Origin: Cellulomonas fulva
GTDB lineage: Bacteria > Actinomycetota > Actinomycetes > Actinomycetales > Cellulomonadaceae
Assembly: GCF_018531375.1 (NCBI RefSeq)
Contig: NZ_JAHBOH010000002.1
Coordinates: 248,001-312,000 of the forward strand
Direction: 5' to 3'
Length of the DNA: 64,000 nt
Shown here: positions 25,269 to 34,300 of the stretch, one piece after another
Layout of the letters: the number at the start of each line of letters is the position of its first letter
Numbering within the stretch: position 1 is the first letter of the stretch
Program-made: the position numbers and the translations under genes
The notes under the pieces: generated by a model
What the model saw: only the letters and a program-made list of their open reading frames with translations
What the model was told of the DNA's origin: nothing
Database searches by the model: none

Positions 25269-26693
25269 GTGACCGACACGTCCACGAAGCCCGCCCGCCG
25301 GCTGCGCTTCCCCTCCTTCACCGTCCAGGTCCTGCTGGGCCTCGGCCTGGGCATCCTGCTCGGCTGGGTCGCCCTGCAGATGGGCCCCGCCGCGGACGGC
25401 GAGGCCAACTGGCTGACCACGACGCTCGACACGATCGGCTCGTCGTTCGTCACCCTGCTCAAGGCGATCGTGCCGCCGCTCGTGTTCCTCGCGATCGTCG
25501 CGTCGATCGCGAACCTCCGGAACGTCACCAACGCCGCGCGCCTCGCGTGGCAGACGATCCTGTGGTTCGCCATCACCGCGGCGATCTCGGTGAGCGTGGG
25601 CATCGGCCTGGGCCTGCTGCTCAAGCCGGGCTCGTCGGCCTCGCTCGACCCGGCGCAGGGCGAGGCGCCCCCCGGGTCCGGCTCGTGGCTCGACTTCCTC
25701 AACGGCCTGATCCCCGGCAACGCACTCGGCCTGGGTGCGTCGACGCAGCTGCAGGACGACGGCAGCGCCGAGACCTCGATCTCCTTCAACGTGCTACAGA
25801 TCGTTGTCGTCGCGCTCGTCGTCGGCATCGCGGCCCTCAAGACCGGCCGCTCGGCCGAGCCGTTCCTGGCGTTCAACCGCTCGGCGCTCGCCGTGGTCCA
25901 GAAGGTGCTGTGGTGGATCATCCGCCTGGCGCCGCTCGGCACGCTGGGCCTCATCGGCAAGGCCGTCGCGACCTACGGCTGGGACCTGCTCGAGCCGCTG
26001 AGCACCTACGCGCTGGCGATCTACCTGGGCCTCGCGATCGTCCTGTTCGTCGTCTACCCCGTGATCCTGCGGACCAACGGCCTGCGCGTGCTGAGCTACT
26101 TCCGTGGCGCGTGGCCCGCGATCCAGCTCGCGTTCGTGTCGCGCTCGTCCATCGGCACGCTGCCCGTCACGCAGCGGGTCGTGGAGCGCAACCTCGGCGT
26201 GCCGTCCGGGTACGCCTCGTTCGCCGTGCCGCTGGCCGCGACGACGAAGATGGACGGCTGCGCCTCGATCTACCCGGCGATCTCCGCGATCTTCGTGGCT
26301 CAGATCTTCGGCATCGACCTGTCGCTCGGCGACTACCTGCTGATCGCGTTCGTGTCGGTCGTCGGCTCGGCGGCGACCGCCGGGCTCACCGGCGCCGTGG
26401 TCATGCTGACCCTGACGCTGTCCACGCTCGGCCTCCCGCTCGCGGGGGTCGGCCTGCTCCTCGCGATCGACCCGATCCTCGACATGGGCCGCACGGCCGT
26501 GAACGTCGCGGGCCAGGCCCTGGTGCCGACCGTCGTGGCCAAGCGCGAGGGGATCCTCGACCTCGAGCGCTATGCGTCCGCGTCGGCCGAGGACCTGTTC
26601 TCGGACGAGCCGGAGATCGACGCCGCGGCGGTCGACGCAGCGGCGGACGGGGGGTCGCGCGACGGCGTGCGCGAGCCGGTCACCGTCGGCTGA
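25269..26693 (+). CDS. DAACS-family amino acid:cation symporter, predicted cystine importer
   Basis: A 474-residue symporter of the dicarboxylate/amino acid:cation (DAACS) family, with about eight helices and two re-entrant hairpins. TTKMDGCASIYPAISAIFVAQ corresponds to the conserved MDG cation/substrate segment and DPILDMGRTAVNVAGQ to the last conserved helix with Asp, Arg and Asn. Known substrates of the family are glutamate, aspartate, C4-dicarboxylates, serine/threonine and cystine (TcyP). The cysteine-type leader peptide upstream points to cystine. The acidic Ala/Asp-rich tail after residue 435 is probably cytoplasmic and disordered. Confidence 0.9.
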   Translation: MTDTSTKPARRLRFPSFTVQVLLGLGLGILLGWVALQMGPAADGEANWLTTTLDTIGSSFVTLLKAIVPPLVFLAIVASIANLRNVTNAARLAWQTILWFAITAAISVSVGIGLGLLLKPGSSASLDPAQGEAPPGSGSWLDFLNGLIPGNALGLGASTQLQDDGSAETSISFNVLQIVVVALVVGIAALKTGRSAEPFLAFNRSALAVVQKVLWWIIRLAPLGTLGLIGKAVATYGWDLLEPLSTYALAIYLGLAIVLFVVYPVILRTNGLRVLSYFRGAWPAIQLAFVSRSSIGTLPVTQRVVERNLGVPSGYASFAVPLAATTKMDGCASIYPAISAIFVAQIFGIDLSLGDYLLIAFVSVVGSAATAGLTGAVVMLTLTLSTLGLPLAGVGLLLAIDPILDMGRTAVNVAGQALVPTVVAKREGILDLERYASASAEDLFSDEPEIDAAAVDAAADGGSRDGVREPVTVG

Positions 26694-26742
26694 CGCCCCG
26701 GCACTCGACCCGGAGCGCCCTTCGTCGGGCGCACGACGCAGC

Positions 26743-26774
26743 GAGGCCCCGGTCGCGGTAGCGGCCGGGGCCTC
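26743..26774 (+). terminator. Terminator hairpin of the symporter gene
   Basis: GAGGCCCCGG (26743-26752) pairs perfectly with CCGGGGCCTC (26765-26774) over a 12-base loop, 49 bases after the stop. No U-run follows. Confidence 0.7.
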
Positions 26775-26810
26775 GTGCTGTCCGGGCCTCGTGGGCCGGG
26801 GGACCGGACA

Positions 26811-26854
26811 CCTCGCGGCGGGACCGAGTTGTGAGCCAGGGAACCGCCGCGAGG
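26811..26854 (+). terminator. Second hairpin, 11-bp perfect stem
   Basis: CCTCGCGGCGG (26811-26821) and CCGCCGCGAGG (26844-26854) with a 22-base loop. It may be a back-up terminator or insulate the STAS leader that starts just after it. Confidence 0.5.
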
Positions 26855-26880
26855 CGCCGTCGTCGCCCCGCTGGTAACTA

Positions 26881-27015
26881 GTACCTGCGGTACGACCTAA
26901 CGATTGCAGCATGCGTCCGACAAGACTCACCCGGGACTTTGGTCCCGGGCGGAAGGGGGTCGGCCTGCGGTATGTCGGTCCCGTCCGATTGCCCCCGGTT
27001 GGGGTTCGCGGACGC
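26881..27015 (+). ncRNA. Candidate structured leader RNA before the STAS gene
   Basis: The 26870-27120 stretch is lower in GC than its surroundings and folds well. Seen pairings: GTACC/GGTAC (26881-26893); GCGTCCG (26913-26919) with CGGACGC (27009-27015), closing a junction; inside it CCCGGGAC/GTCCCGGG with a TTTG loop (26930-26949); and GGGGGTCGG (26955-26963) with CCGA (26985-26988) plus CCCCC (26992-26996). The same C-run can instead form CCCC-GGTT-GGGG (26993-27004), so the two states exclude each other, as in riboswitches. No known family was recognised. It could also be a separate small RNA, or the TTTG hairpin may be a DNA operator. Confidence 0.45.
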
Positions 27016-27167
27016 GGTGTGCAGGTTCTGTGACCGGCGGCCGGGAACGGTTTCGGAGTTGTCGGCGTTCAGCATCGTGGAGGGAGTCGCCCTGGGTGGC
27101 GGCACGGCGCGGAGCGCGTAACCTTCCACAGGCCGCGTCGCGCGGTCGCGACGAGCTAGGAGACGAA

Positions 27168-27503
27168 GTGGTCGATTCCGGAGAGATCCGCGTCGAGGCG
27201 GGGCCCGGGACGACCGTCGTCCGGTTGGTGGGGGAGATCGACGTCGCACTGCGCGAGCAGGCGAGCCTGTCGATGGCGACGGCGCTGACAGGCGTCGACC
27301 CGATCGTGGTCGACTCCACGGACGCCCGGTTCGTCGACTCGTCCGGGATCGCGTTCGTGATGCAGATGAAGCGCGCCGCCGACGAGGCCGGGCTCGACCT
27401 GTCCCTGCGCGACCCCCACCGGGTGCTGCGCGACGTGCTCGAGATCATCGGGGCGTCCGGACTGCTGCGCGACGCGGACGAGGAGCCGGCGCCCGTCGGC
27501 TGA
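27168..27503 (+). CDS. STAS-domain anti-sigma factor antagonist
   Basis: A 111-residue SpoIIAA/RsbV-like protein. In such systems the dephosphorylated antagonist binds an anti-sigma kinase and frees a sigma factor. The conserved FVDSSGIAF motif carries the phosphorylatable serine (residue 58). VVRLVGEIDVA and the C-terminal helix pattern fit the STAS fold. Neither a kinase nor a sigma factor gene is adjacent. AGGAG lies five bases before the GTG at 27168; the frame is open further upstream but through the structured leader, so the short form is preferred. The 150 bases between the leader RNA and the start may hold the expression platform. Confidence 0.86.
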   Translation: MVDSGEIRVEAGPGTTVVRLVGEIDVALREQASLSMATALTGVDPIVVDSTDARFVDSSGIAFVMQMKRAADEAGLDLSLRDPHRVLRDVLEIIGASGLLRDADEEPAPVG

Positions 27504-27547
27504 GGCCCCAGGCCCGGGTGGGCGCACACCGCCCAACACCCTGGCAA

Positions 27548-27642
27548 GCCCGCGCCATGCGCGGGCAACGTCCGCGCGCGCCGGACCACGAGCGCGCCAG
27601 GACTGCGCCACGGATCCGCCGGGTGTGCGCGAGGGCACACCC
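27548..27642 (+). terminator. Two perfect hairpins after the STAS gene
   Basis: GCCCGCGC-CAT-GCGCGGGC (27548-27566) and GGGTGTGC-GCGAGG-GCACACCC (27621-27642). Either could end STAS transcription. Confidence 0.55.
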
Positions 27643-27685
27643 GCCGAGCGGGTGAGACGCGGAAAAAGATGCAGGTCAGCGCCAG

Positions 27686-27700
27686 TCGTAACGATACGAT
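27686..27700 (+). promoter_or_regulatory. Promoter/operator of the MATE gene
   Basis: TCGTA (27686-27690), ACGA, TACGA (27695-27699) is a perfect 5-bp inverted repeat, and TACGAT (27695-27700) is a good -10 box. A repressor bound here would block transcription. The region is the most AT-rich of its surroundings. No TetR or MarR gene is adjacent. Confidence 0.45.
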
Positions 27701-27778
27701 TCTGCATGGCGCCACGATCGGCCGGTACGAGCCAGGACGCCCCGAACCCCCGCCCAGCACCACCATCGGAGCATCACC

Positions 27779-29308
27779 ATGGCCAAGGTCCTCACGGCCG
27801 GCCGCCCCTGGCGCGTCATCCTCCTGTTCGCGATCCCGCTGCTCGTCGGCAACGTCGTCCAGCAGCTCTACCAGGTCGCGGACGCCTTCATCGTCGGCCG
27901 CACCCTCGGCGTCGACGCGCTCGCGGCCGTCGGCTCGACCGGGAGCCTGCTCTTCCTGCTCATCGGCTTCGCCTGGGGCATGACCTCGGGCTTCGCGATC
28001 CCGACGGCGCAGGCGTTCGGCGCGGGCGACGCGGCGGGGGTCCGCCGGTCCGTGGCCACGGGCGCGGTGCTGACGGCCGTCGCCAGCGTCGTGATCACGA
28101 CGATCGCCGTCGCCTTCACCGGCCCCGCGCTCGAGCTGCTGCAGACGCCGGCGGAGCTGGTGCCGGAGGCGCACACCTTCGCCGTCGTGAGCTTCGCGGG
28201 CGCGGTCACCACGATGTTCTTCAACTTCCTCGCGTCGATCATCCGGGCCATCGGCGACTCGCGGACGCCCCTCGTCTTCCTCGCCGTGAGCTGCGTGCTG
28301 AACGTCGCGCTCGTCGTGCTGCTCGTCAGCGGGCTGGGCACGGGCGTGGGCGGTGCCGCGTTCGCGACCGTCGTCTCCCAGGGCGTCTCGGTCGCGCTGT
28401 GCCTGTGGTTCGTGCGCCGGCGGGTGCCCGCGCTGCACGTCCGCCGCGCCGACTTCCGGATCACGCGCGACGACCTGGCGCGTCACCTGCGCCTCGGCCT
28501 GCCGATGGGGTTCCAGGCGTCGATCATCGCCATCGGGGCGCTCGCCGTGCAGCTGCGGCTCAACGAGCTCGGTGCCGACGCGGTCGCGGCGTACACCACG
28601 GCCGCGCGCGTGGACGGGCTCGCGGTCGCGCTGCTCGCCTCGCTCGGGCTCGCGGTGTCGACCTTCGTCGCGCAGAACCTGGGCGGCGGTCGGCCGGACC
28701 GCATCAGGCGGGGCGTCGTGCAGGGCGTGTGGATGTCGGTCGCGGGCTCGGTCGCGCTCGGCGCGGTCCTCATCGCGGGCGGCGCCCGCATCGTCGAGCT
28801 CTTCGTCGGGCCGGGGGAGCAGCAGGTGGTCGACATGGCCGCGCAGTTCCTTACCGTGAACGGCGCGCTGTACAGCGTCCTCGGCGTGCTCTTCGTGCTC
28901 CGCGGCGCGCTGCAGGGCCTCGGCAACGCCGCGGTCCCGACCGTCTCGGGGATCGTCGAGCTCGTCATGCGGGTCGCCGCGGCCTTCGTGCTCGGCGCGG
29001 CCTTCGGCTACGCCGGCGTGGTGTGGGGCAACCCGCTCGCGTGGATCGGTGCCGTGCTGGTCCTGGTTCCCGCGTACGTGCGCGCCCACCGTGCGCTCGG
29101 CCGGGCGACGACGAGCGCCCCCGACCGCGCACGCGCCGCCGACGAGCTGCCCGGCTTCGAGTCGCCGGTCGTCGAGGGACCGGTCGAGGGCTCGCTCGTC
29201 GCCGAGGCCGTGGTCCCGCACCCGCGCGGGCCCGGCGTCGACGAGCACGACGAGCACCACGAGCACGACGAGACCAGCGCCGCCCGACCTCAGCTCGTCG
29301 GCCGCTGA
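27779..29308 (+). CDS. MATE-family multidrug/cation exporter
   Basis: A 509-residue exporter with 12 predicted helices in two similar halves. IPLLVGNVVQQLYQVADAFIVGR at the start and RLGLPMGFQASIIAIGALAVQLRLNELG at the second half are the family hallmarks. It should expel drugs or metabolites in exchange for Na+ or H+. After the last helix a 70-residue cytoplasmic tail ends in a His/Asp/Glu-rich stretch (DEHDEHHEHDE, near 488-498), which is unusual for MATE proteins and may bind metal. No strong ribosome binding site is seen before the ATG at 27779. Confidence 0.9.
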   Translation: MAKVLTAGRPWRVILLFAIPLLVGNVVQQLYQVADAFIVGRTLGVDALAAVGSTGSLLFLLIGFAWGMTSGFAIPTAQAFGAGDAAGVRRSVATGAVLTAVASVVITTIAVAFTGPALELLQTPAELVPEAHTFAVVSFAGAVTTMFFNFLASIIRAIGDSRTPLVFLAVSCVLNVALVVLLVSGLGTGVGGAAFATVVSQGVSVALCLWFVRRRVPALHVRRADFRITRDDLARHLRLGLPMGFQASIIAIGALAVQLRLNELGADAVAAYTTAARVDGLAVALLASLGLAVSTFVAQNLGGGRPDRIRRGVVQGVWMSVAGSVALGAVLIAGGARIVELFVGPGEQQVVDMAAQFLTVNGALYSVLGVLFVLRGALQGLGNAAVPTVSGIVELVMRVAAAFVLGAAFGYAGVVWGNPLAWIGAVLVLVPAYVRAHRALGRATTSAPDRARAADELPGFESPVVEGPVEGSLVAEAVVPHPRGPGVDEHDEHHEHDETSAARPQLVGR

Positions 29309-29336
29309 CCCACGCCGGCCCCAGCGCCGCGCGCTC

Positions 29337-29378
29337 GTGATCCCTCCGGCTCTGAGCGCTCAGAGCCGGAGGGATCAC
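29337..29378. terminator. Perfect 42-bp palindrome between convergent genes
   Basis: Both 21-base arms match without a mismatch and meet at the centre (TGAGC|GCTCA). It lies 28 bases after the MATE stop and 24 bases from the ABC-F stop on the other strand, so it can act as a bidirectional terminator. Confidence 0.85.
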
Positions 29379-29411
29379 TGTCGAGGGATCACTGTCGAGG
29401 GATCACTGTCC
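29370..29411. repeat. Three 14-base direct repeats attached to the palindrome
   Basis: AGGGATCACTGTCG at 29370 and 29384, and the same with a final C at 29398. The first copy overlaps the right arm of the 42-bp palindrome and the last overlaps the ABC-F stop codon. Confidence 0.9.
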
Positions 29412-31064
29412 CGGCGGTGGTCGGGGGCTAGCGGGGCGGGGGGTCTCCCGGAGTCGGCCGTCGGGGCCGAGCTCGAGGACGCGGTCGAGGGCCAGGCGGC
29501 GTAGGAATGCGTCGTCGTGGCTGGTCACCAGGAGCGCCCCGCGGTAGGACGTGAGCGCCTCGACCAGCTGGTCGACCGTCGGCAGGTCGAGGTCGTTCGT
29601 CGGCTCGTCGAGGACCAGGAGCTGCGGCGGCGGGTCGGCGAGCAGCAGGCGGGCCAGCGCGACGCGGAACCGCTCACCACCCGACAACGTCCCGACGGGC
29701 CGGTGGACGGTGTCCCCGCGCAGCAGCAGCCGGGCGAGCCGGTTGCGCAGCTCGCGGTCCGGCACGTCCGGGGCGGCCGCCCGCACCACCTCCAGCGCGC
29801 TCGCCTCGTCGTCCAGGTGCGACGAGCGCTGCGGCAGGTACCCGACGCGGTCCGTCAGCAGGCGCCCCGGCCCCGTGCCGCGGACGAGGCCCTCCAGCAG
29901 CGTGGTCTTGCCCACGCCGTTCGGGCCGACGAGCGCCACGCGCTCCGGTCCCTGGACGACGACGGGCGCGACACCCGCGAGGTCGGCCTCGGCCGGCGCG
30001 CCCCGTCGCCCCGCGACGTCGAGGAGCACCGGCAGCTCCGCGAGGCGTCGGCCGCGCGGGACCCCGGGGTCGACCACGTCCAGGCGGACGGACTCGTCCT
30101 CCCGCACGCGCTGCGCCGCGGCGTCCGCGGCCTCACGGGCGTCCGCGACCTTGCCGTCGAGCGCGCGCCGGTGCCGGCCGGCGGTGGCCTGCGCCTGCGC
30201 GGCCCAGGCGTTCAGCACGATCGGGGCGGCCCGGGCGTTCTCCGCCATGGTCCGGCCGACGCGGGCACGCCGCGCGAGCTTGGTCTCGGCCTCGACGCGC
30301 TGCCGCCGCTCGACCCGCACCCGCTGCTCGGCCGTGCGCGCCGCCTGGACGGCGGCCGCCTGCTCGATCTCCAGCTGCGCGCGCCACGAGGAGTACGCCC
30401 CGCCGTGCACCGTCAGCCGGTGCGCGTACAGCTCGGCGGTCTCGTCCATCTCGTCGAGCAGCGCGGTGTCGTGCGAGACGACGACGAGCGTGCCCGGCCA
30501 CCCGCGGACCAGCTCGCGCACGACCGCGCGCGCGGCGCGGTCGAGGTTGTTGGTCGGCTCGTCGAGGAGGGTCAGCGCGGCGCGGCGCAGCCGCAGCCCG
30601 GTCACGGCGACCAGGACGGCCTCGCCGCCGGAGAGCGTGTCCGCGGGGCGATCGAGGTCGGCCGCACCCAGCCCGAGCGGGCGCAGCGCGTCGGCGGCGC
30701 GGGACTCGACGTCCCAGTCGTCGGCGACCGCGTCGAAGTGGTGCACCGCGACGTCGCCCGACTCGATCGCACGCAGCGCGTCGAGCGGACCGGCGACACC
30801 GAGCAGGTCGGCCACGCGCCGGGAGCCGTCGAGGGCGACGGACTGGGGGAGGTAGGCGACGTCGTCCGGCGCGAGGACGCTGCCCGACGTGGGCTCCAGG
30901 AGCCCGGCGGCGAGCCGCAGCAGCGTGGACTTGCCGGAGCCGTTGGCCCCGACGAGGCCCGTGCGGCCGGTGCCGAACGTGCCGGTCACGCGGTCGAGCG
31001 TGACGGTGCCGTCGGGGCGGACCAGGGTGGCGTCGGCGAACGCGAGAGGGGTCGGTGAGGTCAT
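29403..31064 (-). CDS. ABC-F family ATPase (ribosome-acting)
   Basis: A 553-residue soluble protein with two ABC ATPase domains and no membrane part. First domain: GANGSGKST, LSGGE and LLDEPTNNLD. Second domain: GPNGVGKTT, LSGGERFRVALAR and LVLDEPTNDLD. The linker between them is rich in Arg, Ala and Glu and should form the coiled-coil arm that reaches into the ribosome. ABC-F proteins act on the E site as translation factors or protect ribosomes from antibiotics; I cannot tell which applies here. The ATG at 31064 has CCGGAG before it. The last codons overlap the 14-base repeats. Confidence 0.9.
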   Translation of the reverse strand: MTSPTPLAFADATLVRPDGTVTLDRVTGTFGTGRTGLVGANGSGKSTLLRLAAGLLEPTSGSVLAPDDVAYLPQSVALDGSRRVADLLGVAGPLDALRAIESGDVAVHHFDAVADDWDVESRAADALRPLGLGAADLDRPADTLSGGEAVLVAVTGLRLRRAALTLLDEPTNNLDRAARAVVRELVRGWPGTLVVVSHDTALLDEMDETAELYAHRLTVHGGAYSSWRAQLEIEQAAAVQAARTAEQRVRVERRQRVEAETKLARRARVGRTMAENARAAPIVLNAWAAQAQATAGRHRRALDGKVADAREAADAAAQRVREDESVRLDVVDPGVPRGRRLAELPVLLDVAGRRGAPAEADLAGVAPVVVQGPERVALVGPNGVGKTTLLEGLVRGTGPGRLLTDRVGYLPQRSSHLDDEASALEVVRAAAPDVPDRELRNRLARLLLRGDTVHRPVGTLSGGERFRVALARLLLADPPPQLLVLDEPTNDLDLPTVDQLVEALTSYRGALLVTSHDDAFLRRLALDRVLELGPDGRLRETPRPASPRPPPGQ

Positions 31065-31261
31065 GCAGGGCTCCGGAGGGTCGGCGGGGTGCGCGCGACC
31101 GTCAGCCCTCGGCCGCCCGGAGCGGGCGGCGGGGCGGGGTCAGCGCGCGGGACGCGGCGCGGACCGGTTGCCCGTCATGATCACGACCTTCGTTCGACGG
31201 CAAGGACACGGCACCCTCGCACGGAGCGTGCGGCGGCGCCACGGTATTTCCGGACGCGGAC

Positions 31262-31291
31262 GGGGCCGCCCGGGTGGTCCCGGACGGCCCC
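31262..31291 (-). terminator. Terminator of the large glycosidase gene
   Basis: Read on the minus strand, GGGGCCG, TCCGGG, ACCA, CCCGGG, CGGCCCC (31291 to 31262) form a 13-bp stem with one bulged base and a tetraloop, 20 bases after the stop. The rest of the gap 31065-31311 shows no gene. Confidence 0.65.
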
Positions 31292-31311
31292 GCCTGTCGT
31301 CGCGCTGCGGC

Positions 31312-34300
31312 TCAGCGCACCGTGAGCGACACCCTCGTCGTCGACACGGCGACCGTGGTGCTGCCCGCGTAGGTCGCCACCACCGTGTACGCACCCCGGC
31401 CGAGGCGGGGGAGCGCGACGCGGTAGGCGCCGCCGTCGAGCGTCGCGGTCGCGGCGTGCGCGACCGCGCCGGACGCCGTCAGGACGCGGACCCGCACGGT
31501 GCCCTTCGGGTACACGCCCACGCCCTTCACGCGGCCGGTGAGCACCGCAGAGGTCGTCGGCGTGACGCTGGACGACGAGAGCCGCGCGGTCGTCGTCGAC
31601 GCCGCCCGTCGCACCGTCGTCGTGAGCAGCGTCGCTCCCGGCCGGACGGTGCTGCTGCCCTGGTACTTCACGCGGAACGTGAAGGACCCCGGCGTGAGCC
31701 CCGGCGGCAGGTCGAACCGCGCGACCCCGTGCGAGAGCGTCGCGACCCGCACCATCCCGTTGGTCACGCCCGTGAGCGTGACCTTCCCGGAGGCGTCCCC
31801 GGCAGGCGCGCCCACGTTCACCGTGAGCCGGCCCGCCGTGCCGTGCCGCAGCGGCGTGACGCTCGCGGTGACGAGCGGCACCACCTTGGCGACGTTCACC
31901 CGCAGCGCGCCGAGCGTCGCGGGGGCGGTCTCGTCGTCACCGAGGTACGCGACGACGAGCGTGTGCCTCGCCCGGCTCAGCGTCGCGGGCAGCGGCACGC
32001 GTGCCTTGCCCGCGGCATCGAGCGTCGCCGTGCCGAGCACGGCCGACCCCTCGCGCACCTGCACCGTCCCGGTGGGGACCGGGCCGGCCGACGCGACCCG
32101 CACCGTGACGGTGCCGGCCGTGCCGTAGGTGAGCGACGGCCGCGCGGCGGTCACGGTCGCCGCGTGCGGCTCCGGGTCCACGGCGGGGTCCGTCTCGGGG
32201 TCCGTCGCCGGGTCCACGGGTGCGGCCGGCGGGTCGATCCCGGCGTCCGCGTCGCCCGGGACGGGGTACTCCGCCACGTAGGACGGGATGGTGTCCGACG
32301 AGAACTGGCGCTCGCCGACCCCGTTGACCACGTGCTCGAAGATGCCCTCGCCACCCAGCGAGACCGTGAGCATGTGGTGCAGCCGCACGCCGGGCTCGCC
32401 CTTCGGGACCTCGAAGCCGCCGTCGACCGTGATCTCCTCCTCCTCGGTGTCCGAGGTGAAGTTGGAGTACGACCCCAGGCCCCACGCCTCGTGCTGCGTG
32501 ACGCCCTCGTCCACCTTGTACGCCGCCCAGCCCTGGACCTCGTCGTGGTCCCAGGACTCCTGGTCCGGGACGTCGTACGGCAGCTCGTTCTGGTAGAAGA
32601 CCGTGCGGCCGTTCTCGCCCTTCCAGAGGGTGTTGTACTTCTGGTAGTGCTCGACGAACAGGCCGTAGGCGGCCACGTCGTCACCGTTCACGACGAGCCC
32701 GTAGTCGGACGTGTTCTCGTCCCACCCGATGCCCTCGCCGTGGTCGCCGCGCCAGGACCACAGGTGGTCGACGATCGTGTCGTCCGCGTTGACCACCATG
32801 GCCGCCTTGACCTTGCCCGCGACCGGGCCGCCGACGCGCATGTACACGTCGCTCAGCACGACCGGGTCGTCGCCGTGATCCGTGTGCACGCCCTTGTCGC
32901 CCACGACGAGCAGGGCGGGCGACTCGGTGACCGCGGCGTCGAACAGGATCCCGGCGACCCGGGAGCCGGCGGCGGCGTCGGCCACGTGCATGCCGAAGCT
33001 GTCGCCGGTCGGGATGATCGTGGCGAGGCCCAGGCCCAGCACGACCGTGCCGGGGCGGGTCACCTGGATCGTCTCGTCCATCTCGTACACGCCCGGCGTG
33101 AGCAGGACGTTCTTGCCCCCGGCCAGCGCCGCGTTGACCTCGGCCGCGGTGGCGCCGGGCTGCACGACGGTGAAGTCGGTCAGGGGGAGCGACTCGCCGT
33201 CCGTGGCGTCCGTGCCGTCCGACCAGGTGGTCCCGGTGGTGCCGTCGCGCAGCGCGGGGACGAACACCGACCAGTCGGCGGCGTCCTCCTCGTCGTCGCC
33301 CGACAGGTACAGGAACGGCTTCTCGGCCAGCTTGCCCGTGTGCTCGAGCGCCGTCTGCGGCGGCGTCGGCCACGCGGGCACCGTGTCCGGGAGCATCGCG
33401 GTGGGCGAACCCGGCGCGTCACCCGTCGAGACCTTGCCCTCGACGCCCGAGTACACGAAGTTCCACACGCCGCCGGCCCACGTGCCGACCTCGCTGTCGC
33501 GGGTGTACCACTGCTGCTGCGTCCAGGACTTCACGTACCCCGAGACCTTGGAGTCCGCGATGAAGCCTCCCGACGCCCAGCCGTACCGGCCCGAGTCGAG
33601 CAGCAGGTCGCCCTCCACGTTCACGCGACGCAGCGGCGCGGCCTGCGAGACGGCCCACCGGCCGACCCCGCCGTCCGGTGCGTACGTGAGGTTCTCGGCC
33701 GAGCGCCAGAAGTTCTGCGTGGCGTTCATGCCGAACCACTCCGCGTCGACCCAGTCGGCGCCGGAGATCGTCACGTCGGTCGGGTCCAGCCCGGCCCCCG
33801 CGAGCGAGGTGTAGAAGCCGACGCGGGCGTCGACCGTGTACTCGCCGGGCTTGAAGAAGAGCTGCCAGCGGCCGGTGCCGAACTGGTCGGTCTCCTGGTC
33901 GGCGAACACCGAGTCCATCACCGCCTGGATGTCCTTGCCGTCCATCGACGGGTCGAACACGAGCACGTGGTCACCCAGCAGGCTCGTCGTCGGCAGGACC
34001 ACCTGGCGCGGCTCGAAGACCTCGAGGTCCCACATCGACACCCCGAACTGCGTGCCGCGGGTGACCGCGAGGATCCGGACGTACCGCGCCGTGACGGCGT
34101 CGAACCGCGAGACGTGCGGGCCGCTGCCCGTCACGCCGCGCACCTGCGCCGCGGTGGTCCAGTCGGTGCCGTTCGTCGAGACGAGCACGTCGTAGTCGCG
34201 CGCGAACGCCTCCTCCCAGTACGGCTTGACGCCGCAGACCTGGGTGGTGGTGCCGAGGTCGACCTGGAGCCACTCGCCGTCCCGGCCCACCCAGTTGCCG

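Noticed and set aside
26972..27121. A 49-codon frame with several cysteines in the STAS leader (CPRLGFADAVCRFC)
   Set aside because: It lies across the predicted helices, has no ribosome binding site and no family match. A leader peptide is not excluded but cannot be supported.
29403..29411. Transposon end at the 42-bp palindrome
   Set aside because: No transposase, target duplication or second copy is visible in the window, so only the palindrome and repeats are reported.
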